Assembly: GCF_000763295.1 (NCBI RefSeq)
Contig: NZ_JRJE01000009.1
Location: 1 to 64,000 of the forward strand
Reading direction: 5' to 3'
Length of the DNA: 64,000 nucleotides
Source of the DNA: Thalassospira australica
Lineage (GTDB): Bacteria; Pseudomonadota; Alphaproteobacteria; Rhodospirillales; Thalassospiraceae
The position numbers and the translations under genes were made by a program. The first letter of the stretch is position 1. Each line of letters opens with the position of its first letter. Below, one piece after another: positions 1 through 8,402 of this stretch. Under the pieces are notes generated by a model, which did not search any database, had not been told where the DNA came from, and worked only from the letters and a program-made list of their open reading frames with translations.

Positions 1-750
1 TAAATTCAAACCGGTCCGTCGTCTCCAGGATGCACAGACTGTAGCGCCATAACGCTGCCCGCGCATCCCTTCCTACTGATCAACAATGTCAAAGAACTTT
101 AAGGACCGAAGCCCCGTCCCGACCGCCCCGCGTCGCCGTTCTCGTTGGCGCCGCACTGCGTCGGTGGAGGCGGGTTATAGGGCCCACTCCCAAAACTGTC
201 AAACCCTTTTTTGGAAAAAAACGACGGAAAAATCGTTTTTTGTGAATTTGTCCAAAACAAGCGGAAATCTGCCGAAATCAGACCATCACCCCTTGGTTGA
301 GAAGCATGGAGCGTCACCTATCACCGAACCACCACCGCCCTTTCATGTTGCCCCACAACAGGGGAGCTTTGACAGCCCATTCGTCACGGCATAGAGGACA
401 CAAAACAACACATATATATAGACACTTTCATCCGGTCGCCGTCGGAGACCTCTGAAATGTCGCCTTGTTTCTCAGACCCAATAGAGGAATCGCCGCCAAA
501 CGTAGCTGCCTTGTTATTGCCATTCTCGGGTGGCAGATGATCGCCGCCCATCGGGATCAAAAGCACGAGAGTCCTTCAACGGTTCGTAAAGGAAATCGCG
601 CCATTATACTGGTTTGGCATACACCTTTACCTGCGGTAATTCGCATTTCACATCGCTTGAGCTTTTATGTATAAGGTTTGAACCGATGTTGCCGTGAAGA
701 GCAGCCGTGCGGGTAAACTGATTATTGGCTTTTAGGGGAGTTCTACGGCA
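1..750. other. Gene-poor left edge
   Basis: No coding region here is convincing. The short open frames have low-complexity, arginine- and proline-rich or composition-odd translations and lack ribosome sites. Bases 215-241 form an A/T-rich hairpin whose right arm ends in six T residues, so it could terminate transcription from beyond the left edge. The part from about 600 to 750 presumably carries the promoter of the peptidase at 751, but no clear -35/-10 pair stands out. Confidence 0.5.
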
Positions 751-2058
751 ATGGCCGGAAGAGACTTGGTTTCTATTGCGAGCGTGATGGTGATTCTGGG
801 GGGAACAACCGGATATCTGCTATCGGATCATTATTCCAACGCTTCGGATACGGCCCTGTCCGCCAGCGCTGCCGAGAGCCATATGATGGACGGTGATGCA
901 ACCATCACCGAAACCGCCAGCATTCCAAATATTGAGCCGCGCCGTGAAACCGTGGTCCTGGAGCGCGGGTCCAACCTGATGGCGACCCTGACAGCGACGG
1001 GTCTTGAGCGTACGACCGCCTATAACGCGATTGAAGCGCTACGCGATGTCTATAATCCACGCAAGCTGCGCGCCGGTCAGGAATTTGATCTTGTTTATGC
1101 TGCCGCCCCGCATGAAGACAGCGAGTTCCTTGAACAGTTGAGCTTTCAGCCAGACCCGGAAACCATTGTATCGGTATCGCGCACCGACGAAGGCTTTGCC
1201 GCGTCTTCTGACAAAATTGATTTGACGACATCACAGAATGTTGCCTCGGGCACCATTGAGCAGAGCCTGTTTTTGGCTGCAGAGCGAAATGGTGTTCCGA
1301 TCCCGGTTCTGATGGAGCTGATCGAGCTTTATTCCTATGAGGTTGACTTCCAGCGTGACATTCAGCCAGGCGACAGTTTCGAGATCATGTATCAGGAACT
1401 GGTTAATGATGCAGGCGAACTGGTTCGGTTCGGGAATGTGCTTTATGCCAGCATGACGCTGAGCGGTCATGAAGTCCGTTTGTATTCCTATACCGACAGC
1501 AAGGGTGAGACTGATTTCTATAATCAGAAGGGGGAATCTTATCGTCGTGCATTGATGCGGACCCCGATCAATGGCGCGCGCCTGTCGTCAGGGTATGGCA
1601 AGCGCAAGCACCCTATTCTTGGTTACACCAAGATGCATAAGGGCATCGACTTTGCCGCACCGACCGGAACCCCGATCTTTGCTGCCGGCAACGGGACGAT
1701 TGCCAAGATTGGGCGCAATGGCGGATATGGCAATTACATCCTGATTCGTCACAATGATTCCTATGACACCGCCTATGCCCATATGAAGGGCTTTGCCAAA
1801 GGCCTGACCCAGGGATCGCGGGTTAAACAGGGCGACGTGATTGGCTATGTCGGCACGACAGGCCGTTCGACCGGACCGCACCTGCATTATGAAATCCTGA
1901 AGAACCATGCACAGGTCAACCCGATGAGAGTCAAAATGCCAAGTGGCAAGACGCTTAAGGGTGAGGAGCTGGACCGGTTCCTGGCCGATTCTGATATCTT
2001 ACGCAAGCGCTATGCCGAGCTGTCGCTTGATAACAGAAAAATCGCCAGCGCCGAGTAA
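751..2058 (+). CDS. M23-family (LytM) murein endopeptidase, MepM-like
   Basis: Predicted periplasmic, membrane-anchored peptidoglycan endopeptidase that would cut peptide cross-links during wall growth. It is 435 residues long. A hydrophobic N-terminal segment (about 7-24) acts as signal or anchor. It is followed by an OapA/LysM-like region (about 67-115) and a second linker domain (about 165-215). The C-terminal LytM domain (about 275-395) keeps the zinc ligands His296 and Asp300 (HKGID) and the GPHLH motif with His377 and His379, plus His344, so it should be active. A GGGGAG ribosome site precedes the ATG. It stands alone and ends in a strong terminator. The alternative, an inactive EnvC-type activator, is unlikely because all ligands are present. 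Confidence 0.9.
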   Translation: MAGRDLVSIASVMVILGGTTGYLLSDHYSNASDTALSASAAESHMMDGDATITETASIPNIEPRRETVVLERGSNLMATLTATGLERTTAYNAIEALRDVYNPRKLRAGQEFDLVYAAAPHEDSEFLEQLSFQPDPETIVSVSRTDEGFAASSDKIDLTTSQNVASGTIEQSLFLAAERNGVPIPVLMELIELYSYEVDFQRDIQPGDSFEIMYQELVNDAGELVRFGNVLYASMTLSGHEVRLYSYTDSKGETDFYNQKGESYRRALMRTPINGARLSSGYGKRKHPILGYTKMHKGIDFAAPTGTPIFAAGNGTIAKIGRNGGYGNYILIRHNDSYDTAYAHMKGFAKGLTQGSRVKQGDVIGYVGTTGRSTGPHLHYEILKNHAQVNPMRVKMPSGKTLKGEELDRFLADSDILRKRYAELSLDNRKIASAE

Positions 2059-2086
2059 GGCCAAAGACAAAGACAACGACACATTC

Positions 2087-2116
2087 AAAACCCGCCCTTG
2101 TGGCGGGTTTTTTTTT
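2087..2116 (+). terminator. Rho-independent terminator of the M23 peptidase
   Basis: A ten-pair stem (2087-2096 with 2102-2111) and a five-base loop are followed by a run of T residues to 2116. Confidence 0.9.
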
Positions 2117-2261
2117 CATACCGAAATTCCGGGGACAAGATCAAGCGCACCGCCCTTGCCCCGACGCATTGGGCACGGGCGGCAGGACCAAGCTTGGTTG
2201 CCTTGGTCGAAGTTGGGTTGCAGATAGAAGGAGTTGGGATCTGGAACAGCGTCGCAGAAGC

Positions 2262-4058
2262 TCAGGCTGCGTCGCGGTCAAATTGCAGCTTGGCCAGACG
2301 ACCATAGAGTGGTGAGCTTTCAAGCAGCTCCTGATGGGTACCAATGGCAACCAGCTTGCCATCATCAATGACGGCAATCCGGTCCGCATGAAGGACCGTT
2401 GCCAGACGATGGGCAATCACAAGCGTGGTGCGTTCTGCCATGATGGTTTCAAGCGCCTTTTGCACCACCTGTTCGCTTTCCGCGTCGAGGGCACTGGTCG
2501 CTTCATCCAGCAGCAGGATCGAGGGGTTCCTCAAAATGGCACGTGCAATGGCGATACGTTGACGCTGCCCCCCCGAAAGGCGAACCCCCTTTTCACCAAG
2601 GAAGGTATCAAAGCCATCGGGCAAACGATCGAGAAATTCACTGGCGTGGCCAGCATCTGCTGCAGCACGCACTTCGGCATCAGTAGCATCCGGACGACCG
2701 TAGCGGATGTTGTCCCATGCATTTGCAGCAAAGATCACCGGGTCCTGTGCGACCAGGCCAATGCGTTCGCGCACAGTGACGGGATCGGCGGTGCGAATAT
2801 CGACGCCGTCCACGCGAATTGTCCCACTGTCAGGATCATAGAACCGCAAAAGCAGCTGAAACACAGTGGTCTTGCCCGCCCCCGAAGGCCCGACAAGGGC
2901 GACGGTTTCGCCCGGCTTAACCGACAAATTAAGGCCTTCAAGCGCGGAACGATCCGGTCGTGCGGGATAATGGAAGGTTACGTCTTCGAAATCGACATGC
3001 CCCTGATGGGGAACCGGCAAGGCAACCGGGTTTTCCGGAGCCCTGATTTCAGGTTCTGTCGCCAGCAAGGCAACAAGACGTTCGGCAGCACCGGCCGCGC
3101 GTTGCAAATCACCGATCACTTCGCTGATCGCACCAACCGATCCCGCGACAACAACGGCATAGAAGACGAATGCAGAAAGTTCACCTGCGGAAATCGTACC
3201 ATCAAGCACATCATGGCCACCAATCCACAGAATGGTGCCAACCGCGCCAAAGACCATGACAATCACAATGGCCGTCAGAAGCGCACGCGCCGAAATCCGG
3301 GCAACAGCGGTTTTGAACGCACTTTCGACATGGCCCTTAAAGCGGGTGCTTTCGATTTCCTCGTGGGTGTAGGCCTGAACCGTGCGCAGCGCATTCAGTG
3401 TTTCTTCGGAAAAGGCGCTGACATCGGCAACCCGATCCTGCGATTCCCGCGATAGTTTGCGGACACGACGTCCATAGCCAACAATCGGGATCACGACCAA
3501 GGGCACAACAAGCAAGACAAGGGCTGTGAGTTTGGGGCTGGTAATCGCCAGCATCGTCAGCCCGCCAACAAACATCAGGGCATTGCGAAGCGCGATAGAC
3601 ACGCTTGATCCAATGACAGCTTGCAGCAAGGTGGTGTCTGTTGTCAGCCTTGAAAGCACTTCGCCGGTACGAGTGACCTCGAAAAAGGCGGAATCAAGTC
3701 GGATGATATGACGATACACGGCCGCACGGATATCAGCGACAACCCGTTCCCCGATCCAGGAAACAAGGAAAAACCGCATATAGCTGGCACCTGCCAGCAA
3801 AAGGGTCACCGCGAACAGTACAAACAGGGCCCGATCCAGCAAAGCCCCGTCACCTTCGGCAAAGCCTTCGTCAACCAGCATGCGCAAGCCATTGCCAAGC
3901 GCAAGCACCGTGCCCGACGCTGTCACCAGCGCAATCAGCGCGCCAATAAGCTGCAAACGATATTTCGTGACAAAGGGAACGATCGCCCCAAGAGACGAAA
4001 GGTTCCGGCTGGTGTCACGATCAGAAAGCTTTGCAGAAGAAAGAGGTGTACGCGCCAA
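2262..4058 (-). CDS. ABC exporter, fused permease-ATPase (MsbA/LipA-like half transporter)
   Basis: Inner-membrane ABC exporter half-unit of 598 residues, expected to work as a homodimer; substrate unknown, with lipids or drugs the usual possibilities. The membrane domain covers about 35-320. The ATPase has Walker A GPSGAGKTT (390-398), signature LSGGQ (494-498), Walker B ILLLDEA (514-520) and switch His550, so it looks catalytically intact. An in-frame TAA lies two codons before residue 1 and no ATG or GTG occurs at the N-terminus, so the start must be the TTG at 4058, with a GGGA ribosome site upstream. The gene lies 46 bases downstream of cyaY on the same strand. Confidence 0.88.
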   Translation of the reverse strand: MARTPLSSAKLSDRDTSRNLSSLGAIVPFVTKYRLQLIGALIALVTASGTVLALGNGLRMLVDEGFAEGDGALLDRALFVLFAVTLLLAGASYMRFFLVSWIGERVVADIRAAVYRHIIRLDSAFFEVTRTGEVLSRLTTDTTLLQAVIGSSVSIALRNALMFVGGLTMLAITSPKLTALVLLVVPLVVIPIVGYGRRVRKLSRESQDRVADVSAFSEETLNALRTVQAYTHEEIESTRFKGHVESAFKTAVARISARALLTAIVIVMVFGAVGTILWIGGHDVLDGTISAGELSAFVFYAVVVAGSVGAISEVIGDLQRAAGAAERLVALLATEPEIRAPENPVALPVPHQGHVDFEDVTFHYPARPDRSALEGLNLSVKPGETVALVGPSGAGKTTVFQLLLRFYDPDSGTIRVDGVDIRTADPVTVRERIGLVAQDPVIFAANAWDNIRYGRPDATDAEVRAAADAGHASEFLDRLPDGFDTFLGEKGVRLSGGQRQRIAIARAILRNPSILLLDEATSALDAESEQVVQKALETIMAERTTLVIAHRLATVLHADRIAVIDDGKLVAIGTHQELLESSPLYGRLAKLQFDRDAA

Positions 4059-4104
4059 GGCACTTTATCCCGAATGCAGTGGGAACCACACGACCGACCA
4101 GAAG

Positions 4105-4437
4105 TCAGCCAAGATCAAGTTTGTTTCCGGTTTTCACCGCAAGATCCGCAGAAAGTTGATCATTGAGCGTGGTCGAGCCACGGGTAGACGTCCAGGTTTC
4201 GTTGTCTTCATCAAAATCATAATGGCTTGCACCGCTGACCGGCGAAGACAGCCATACCTGACGGTTCGGCCCATGCTTGTTGATGATGAATTGTTCACCC
4301 GAATCGAGTTCGATGGTCAAAATTCCTGACTGCAGATCGACTTCAAGGTCGTCACCCAGTACGTCATCAATAACATCCGATAGCGTTTCGATGGTTTCGT
4401 CAGCAATCTGATGGAAGCGGGTTTCCTCAAGGGCCAC
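4105..4437 (-). CDS. cyaY: Iron donor protein CyaY (frataxin)
   Basis: Bacterial frataxin, an acidic cytosolic iron-binding protein that tunes iron-sulfur cluster assembly on IscU/IscS. The product of 110 residues has the acidic first helix (ETIETLSDVIDDVLGDD), then the beta sheet with the diagnostic QVWLSSPVSG motif and the following HYDFD. I chose the GTG at 4437 because GGAGA lies 8 bases upstream and the protein then begins at the family's usual position. The frame stays open to 4509 but the extra residues have no family resemblance. It probably shares a transcript with the ABC exporter downstream. Confidence 0.92.
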   Translation of the reverse strand: MALEETRFHQIADETIETLSDVIDDVLGDDLEVDLQSGILTIELDSGEQFIINKHGPNRQVWLSSPVSGASHYDFDEDNETWTSTRGSTTLNDQLSADLAVKTGNKLDLG

Positions 4438-4654
4438 AGTCTTGTTCTCCGTCTGTCTTTGGGGGCCAAATGCCCCCGGCAAGGCGACAATCAATTGTTG
4501 GCGCACCATACTATATAAAGTGTGCTGTGCAAGTATGCATAAGAGCCCTTGCGAGAAAAGCTTGAAACCGAAGTCTGCTGCTGCTAAACGACCGCGAGAT
4601 CGCTACTGCACTCCCCTCATTTGGCGTTAATCGGATAATTCCCGGTTACAGGGG

Positions 4655-4683
4655 TTGCGCGAGCCGATTTTTTACCTTATACA
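4655..4683 (+). promoter_or_regulatory. Sigma-70 type promoter of rpmE
   Basis: TTGCGC (4655-4660), a 17-base spacer and TATACA (4678-4683) lie 30 bases before the L31 start codon. Confidence 0.65.
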
Positions 4684-4712
4684 CCGCGCTTCAAATTCCG
4701 GAGTGATAGGCG

Positions 4713-4937
4713 ATGAAAAAAGATATCCATCCCGATTACCATGAAATCACCGTTCAGATGACTGACGGCAGCACCTTCACCACGCAGTCGACCTGGGGCA
4801 ATCCGGGCGATGTGTTGAAGCTCGACATCGATCCGAAAAGCCACCCGGCTTGGACTGGTGTTCACCGTCTGCTGGACAGTGGCGGGCAGCTTGCGAAATT
4901 CAAAAAGCGCTTCGCTGGTTTCAATATCGGCAACTAA
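4713..4937 (+). CDS. rpmE: 50S ribosomal protein L31
   Basis: Ribosomal protein L31 bridges the central protuberance of the large subunit and the small-subunit head. The 74 residues match the family from [12 protein letters not shown] to the basic C-terminus (FKKRFAGFN). The protein contains no cysteine at all, so it is the zinc-free form, expected not to respond to zinc supply. GGAG sits 10 bases before the ATG. The gene is a single transcription unit with its own promoter and two consecutive downstream hairpins. Confidence 0.97.
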   Translation: MKKDIHPDYHEITVQMTDGSTFTTQSTWGNPGDVLKLDIDPKSHPAWTGVHRLLDSGGQLAKFKKRFAGFNIGN

Positions 4938-4941
4938 GCAA

Positions 4942-5012
4942 AAAACACATCCTTGTGTTTTGTGGGATCAGCGCCCGTCGCATCTTCTTGATGCCGCGGG
5001 CGTTTTTCTTTT
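4942..5012 (+). terminator. Tandem terminator hairpins after rpmE
   Basis: The first hairpin is a perfect eight-pair A/T-rich stem (AAAACACA with TGTGTTTT, about 4943-4962). The second (4972-5002) pairs CGCCCG with CGGGCG and an inner GCATC with GATGC, and runs into a T-rich tract to 5012. The second is the more typical Rho-independent terminator. Confidence 0.85.
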
Positions 5013-5193
5013 GTGGCCTTGGGTTTTGAACAATTTGGCACAAGTGAAAGCGGTCGATGAAACCTGTGGTGGCTGGTATGCAGCATATCTGATGGTTATT
5101 TCGGCATTTTTTTGCCATAATCCCATTCGTTAGGATAAGGCAGCGCTGTTGATGCTGCCTGGACTTGCTTGTCAAGCATCATCAGGCTCTTAG

Positions 5194-7029
5194 ATGAATC
5201 AAGTGGCTACGCGTAACCAGGTTAGTTATGAGGTCTATGTAAAAGACCGCTCAGGTCGTTGGCAGATCCACGGCCACTTTACCGGTGCGCAAAAAAAGCA
5301 AGCCGAAGAAGAAGCCAAACAGATTGAACGCGCCAATCACGTGTCGGGCGTGAAGGTCATTCGCGAGGTTTATAACCACGCAACCAACAGCTCCGACGAA
5401 TATGTGGTTTATGAAACCCGTGGTCAGGGCAAACTGGAAAATACCAATCCCCAGGCCAAGCCAAAGCGTTCTTCTGCTGCCAAACCACAAGCAAAACCCC
5501 AAGCCCCCGCGCAAGCCCCGTCACGCGACGAGAAACCCGAACACAAGACGTCTGAGAAAGCGGCACCCGCGGCAAAGAAACCTGTCGCTGCGGGGAAATC
5601 AAACGCCCTGGCCGAAAGCCAGAGCCTTGTCGGCTTGGTCCTTAAGATGATGGTCGCCTTTTGTGTGGCAATTGCAATCGGGCTTGCCGCAATGCTGATT
5701 GCAGCCAAGGGGCTTGAACTGCTGCCGGGCATGGGCGTTAAAATCAGTCAGGGCTTTTTTGACAAAGCCAATTTCCTTTCCTTTACGATTGGCTTTTTGG
5801 CAAGCGTCGTGCCCATGCTGATGTCGCTGACCAAGAAATTCAAGGGCAGCGCAAGCAAGTCTTCAAGATCATACGCGCCGGTATCGCAGCCAAAGGCGCA
5901 ACCACACGGCAAAAGACCGCCTGCTGGCCCATCAGACAATGGCAACGCCAAACGTAAATCTGCTGCTGAATTGGCCGCAGAGCTTGCCAATGACACGAAC
6001 GATTCTGCTGACGACACTCCGTCATCTGAAGAAGAAAAAGAAAAACAGGAAGAGCTGTCAGAAGATCAGGAAGCCCCGATCGACGATACGCCTGACAAAC
6101 CGCTGGTCGAAACCCGTGAAATGCGGGCCACACGCGATCAGATGAAGAACTTTATCACCGGTTCGATTGAGGCCATCCAACGTACTGTTCCAACGCTGGA
6201 TGCTTATCACAAGTTTGGTGTTAATCTTTATGTGGCCGGCGCATGCGATGCATGTAGCGAGAAGAATGCCCTTGCTCAGAAAGATGGTCGAACCATCCTG
6301 CGTGATTGTATTTCTGCGCTTGGGGCCAACAAAAGCATGGCCGACACATTCTGCAAGAATGTTGACGACTATATCCTGGAGCCTAAATACAAGGATATGT
6401 ATGGTGCCGGTCGACAATCGATGGATGCCTATATCAAGGATGAAAAAAGCATCATCACATCGGTTTCAAAAGCAATTGCAGACTGGAGCGAAAAGCCTGC
6501 AGCCGGAACACAAGGAGCAGCAGGCAAAAAGCTGCATGCCCTGATGTTTACCGATATTGTTGATTCAACCGCCAAAACCCAGGAACTGGGCGATCACGGC
6601 GCACAACAGATGGTGCATATTCATAACCAGATCGTGCGTACGGCCCTGATCAACAATTATGGCAAGGAAGTCAAACATATGGGGGATGGCATTATGGCCG
6701 TATTCCCCTCTTCTGGCAGTTCGGTCGAAGCCGCTATCGAGATTCAGAAGAACATGGTAGCGCATAACGCCAGTCAGGATATGAAATTCCAGATCCGGAT
6801 CGGCATCAATGCCGGTGAAGCGATTGCCGAAGAAAACGACCTGTTTGGCAGCGTTGTGCAGCTTGCCGCCCGTGTTTGCGCCCAAGCAGGGGGTGACGAA
6901 ACGCTGGTGTCAGACAACGTTAAAAAAACCTACAGCGGAAGCCGGGCCGCATTCGTGTCCAAAGGTACGCGACAGATGAAGGGCTTCTCGGAACCAATCG
7001 AGGTCTTCCAGGTACAAGCGCGCTCTTGA
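5194..7029 (+). CDS. Membrane-anchored class III nucleotide cyclase (predicted adenylate cyclase)
   Basis: A protein of 611 residues predicted to make cAMP. Order seen: a compact N-terminal domain (about 11-76); a Lys/Pro/Ala-rich linker (80-135); two membrane segments (about 144-172 and 193-213); an acidic linker (265-305); a domain of unknown type (about 308-435) with Cys351, Cys354, Cys372 and Cys387; and a class III cyclase domain (447-608). In the cyclase domain Asp454 and Asp498 are the metal ligands, Lys494 and Asp549 fit adenine recognition, and Arg560 is kept, while Gln556 replaces the usual transition-state Asn. The cyclase domain faces the cytosol if both membrane segments are real. 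Activation by the central domain is inference. Confidence 0.85.
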   Translation: MNQVATRNQVSYEVYVKDRSGRWQIHGHFTGAQKKQAEEEAKQIERANHVSGVKVIREVYNHATNSSDEYVVYETRGQGKLENTNPQAKPKRSSAAKPQAKPQAPAQAPSRDEKPEHKTSEKAAPAAKKPVAAGKSNALAESQSLVGLVLKMMVAFCVAIAIGLAAMLIAAKGLELLPGMGVKISQGFFDKANFLSFTIGFLASVVPMLMSLTKKFKGSASKSSRSYAPVSQPKAQPHGKRPPAGPSDNGNAKRKSAAELAAELANDTNDSADDTPSSEEEKEKQEELSEDQEAPIDDTPDKPLVETREMRATRDQMKNFITGSIEAIQRTVPTLDAYHKFGVNLYVAGACDACSEKNALAQKDGRTILRDCISALGANKSMADTFCKNVDDYILEPKYKDMYGAGRQSMDAYIKDEKSIITSVSKAIADWSEKPAAGTQGAAGKKLHALMFTDIVDSTAKTQELGDHGAQQMVHIHNQIVRTALINNYGKEVKHMGDGIMAVFPSSGSSVEAAIEIQKNMVAHNASQDMKFQIRIGINAGEAIAEENDLFGSVVQLAARVCAQAGGDETLVSDNVKKTYSGSRAAFVSKGTRQMKGFSEPIEVFQVQARS

Positions 7030-7041
7030 TCGCGCCCTTTT
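7018..7041 (+). terminator. Weak terminator at the cyclase stop codon
   Basis: GCGCG and CGCGC form a short stem around the stop codon, followed by CCTTTT. It is only five pairs, so termination here is uncertain. Confidence 0.35.
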
Positions 7042-7168
7042 GGTTTGCCTATAGAAGTATCCCTTAAAGCATCAACAGGCACATCACCGATTGGCTCATG
7101 CTCAGTTTCAGGCACATTTGCATGAACGTTACATCGCTGTATTGCTTGTCTGGAGAAGGTTAGCCTGA

Positions 7169-7615
7169 TTATCCGTTGCAGCGCGCAGCGACCTGCAGTT
7201 CCATTCTGGCAGCCCGCATATAAAGCGCCTGTGCGCGCCCCATCAAATCAAGTAGTCCGGGCGAGAGAAAGCCACACGCTTCGTATCCGTCATCGGTGCA
7301 CATTCGAATATCAATCATCAAGTCATTGATATCGATGGCCTCATCCCATTGAATTTCACCCTCTTCGACCGCACGCACGGAAAGAACCCACGCCATCGCC
7401 CGGATCAGACGTGTGGTCATACGCATTTCCTCGATACATTGGGCCACAGCTTCTCGTGTGTGTTTTTGTCTGTTCTGTCCACGATGCGCTGCTAAGTAGT
7501 TTCTCGCCTCGACAAGCAGGGTAAAGGCCTCATCGTAGGTCCGCGAGAAATGAACAACCGAGAAATTGCTATGATACGGTGTCGTGTCAGACGCCGGAGG
7601 ATGCTCGTATGTCAT
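7169..7615 (-). CDS. rcdA: RcdA/DUF1465 family protein (ClpXP adaptor for CtrA degradation)
   Basis: Member of DUF1465, the family of Caulobacter RcdA, an adaptor that helps ClpXP destroy the master regulator CtrA and other cell-cycle substrates. It is a helical protein of 148 residues. Family hallmarks visible are FSRTYDEAFTLLVEARNYLA, then the helix MRMTTRLIRAMAWVLSVRAVEEGEI. I chose ATG 7615 because family resemblance begins shortly after it; the frame is open to 7666. An AGG lies only a few bases upstream, so the ribosome site is poor. It converges on the cyclase gene. Whether the adaptor acts on CtrA in this organism is inferred from the family. Confidence 0.82.
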   Translation of the reverse strand: MTYEHPPASDTTPYHSNFSVVHFSRTYDEAFTLLVEARNYLAAHRGQNRQKHTREAVAQCIEEMRMTTRLIRAMAWVLSVRAVEEGEIQWDEAIDINDLMIDIRMCTDDGYEACGFLSPGLLDLMGRAQALYMRAARMELQVAARCNG

Positions 7616-7675
7616 CCTGAATATATTGGAAACCGGTGATGGTGCTTCAAGGCGCAAACTGCGCAAATAGAAAGA

Positions 7676-7697
7676 CCGCCCACTTTCGGGGCGGCCT
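7676..7697 (-). promoter_or_regulatory. GC-rich hairpin in the rcdA leader
   Basis: Read on the minus strand, CCGCCC pairs with GGGCGG around a short loop, extended by two further pairs. It lies 60-80 bases before the rcdA start and is followed only by a broken T tract (TCTTTCTATTTG). It may be an attenuator or a weak terminator for transcription arriving from upstream. Confidence 0.45.
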
Positions 7698-7904
7698 CAC
7701 CTCAACCTGCTAAACTTGCCGGACTTTTTTTTGGTTTTGTTTTTGTTGTGGGCGAACTTTAGCCAGCGGTTCATAAGCGGTCAAGGCTATTAATGGCACA
7801 ATTGTGACAATACGTATTAACCCGTACCACAATTATCCCACATTCCGGGTACATCGGGTTTTGACGACGCGACCGCCCCGCTTAAGATGCTGTGTAAAAA
7901 CCAA

Positions 7905-7997
7905 AAAGAAAAAGAACCGCCCAAAAATGGGCGGCCCAGTTTAACAGGGAGGCATCGAAACATCACGTTCGACAAGGGGGTCAGTAAATGACCCTCT
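7905..7997 (-). ncRNA. Candidate small RNA between DUF1192 and rcdA
   Basis: On the minus strand a promoter-like pair, TTGAAA (8031-8026) and TATATG (8009-8004) with a 16-base spacer, points into this segment. Just downstream is a hairpin GGGTCA-TTTAC-TGACCC, then a small stem (TCGAA/TTCGA), an unpaired stretch containing GCCTCCCTG, and a strong terminator CCGCCCA-TTTT-TGGGCGG followed by TTCTTTTTCTTTTT. The predicted transcript is about 90 bases and holds no open frame of note. The CCUCCC stretch could bind ribosome sites, as in anti-Shine-Dalgarno small RNAs. No known family is recognised. Confidence 0.5.
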
Positions 7998-8118
7998 TAC
8001 TCACATATAAGACGACAAGTTTAAATTTCAATTAACCCAAGGTTTAAAAAATTATCCTCACGTCTAGCTTATGGATAGTGTGCTTTATAGTGTGCCCTGA
8101 AGTCTGCTGTCTTCTGAA

Positions 8119-8307
8119 TCAGCTTTTGAACAATGCTTCGGCGCCAGCAGCCACACCTTTGCGATGGGACAACGCCTCATCCACATGTTTAATTTCTCTC
8201 TCCAGTGCGGTGCGATAATCTTTAAGGCTATTGACCGACATCCCTTCGAGATTGCGCGGCAAGCCGAATTCACCGCCCTTGATGACAGCACCATCATCTT
8301 CTTCCAC
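8119..8307 (-). CDS. DUF1192 family protein
   Basis: Small acidic protein of about 62 residues. It matches DUF1192: an acidic N-terminus, the motif LEGMSVNSLKDYRTALEREI, then a coiled coil ending near ALFKS. Function is unknown; members are common in alphaproteobacteria beside rcdA or a quinone oxidoreductase, as here. GGAGG abuts the ATG at 8313, so the GTG at 8307, six bases beyond the ribosome site, is the better start; using the ATG would add two residues. It is divergent from the oxidoreductase at 8403, sharing a region of about 95 bases. Confidence 0.75.
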   Translation of the reverse strand: MEEDDGAVIKGGEFGLPRNLEGMSVNSLKDYRTALEREIKHVDEALSHRKGVAAGAEALFKS

Positions 8308-8402
8308 GATCATCCTCCATTCTTCAGGTCAGACTTTCCGTCATTGAAACACTGATAGACCCCAGATAGGTATAAAAACCAGTTTTCGCCAACGAGGTCA
8401 CC

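Noticed and set aside
86..394. Open frames in the left edge
   Set aside because: Their composition is unlike the other proteins here and no ribosome site or family match is visible.
2334..3455. A 373-residue open frame on the plus strand
   Set aside because: It is antisense to the ABC exporter, whose motifs are clear on the other strand. Its translation resembles no family.
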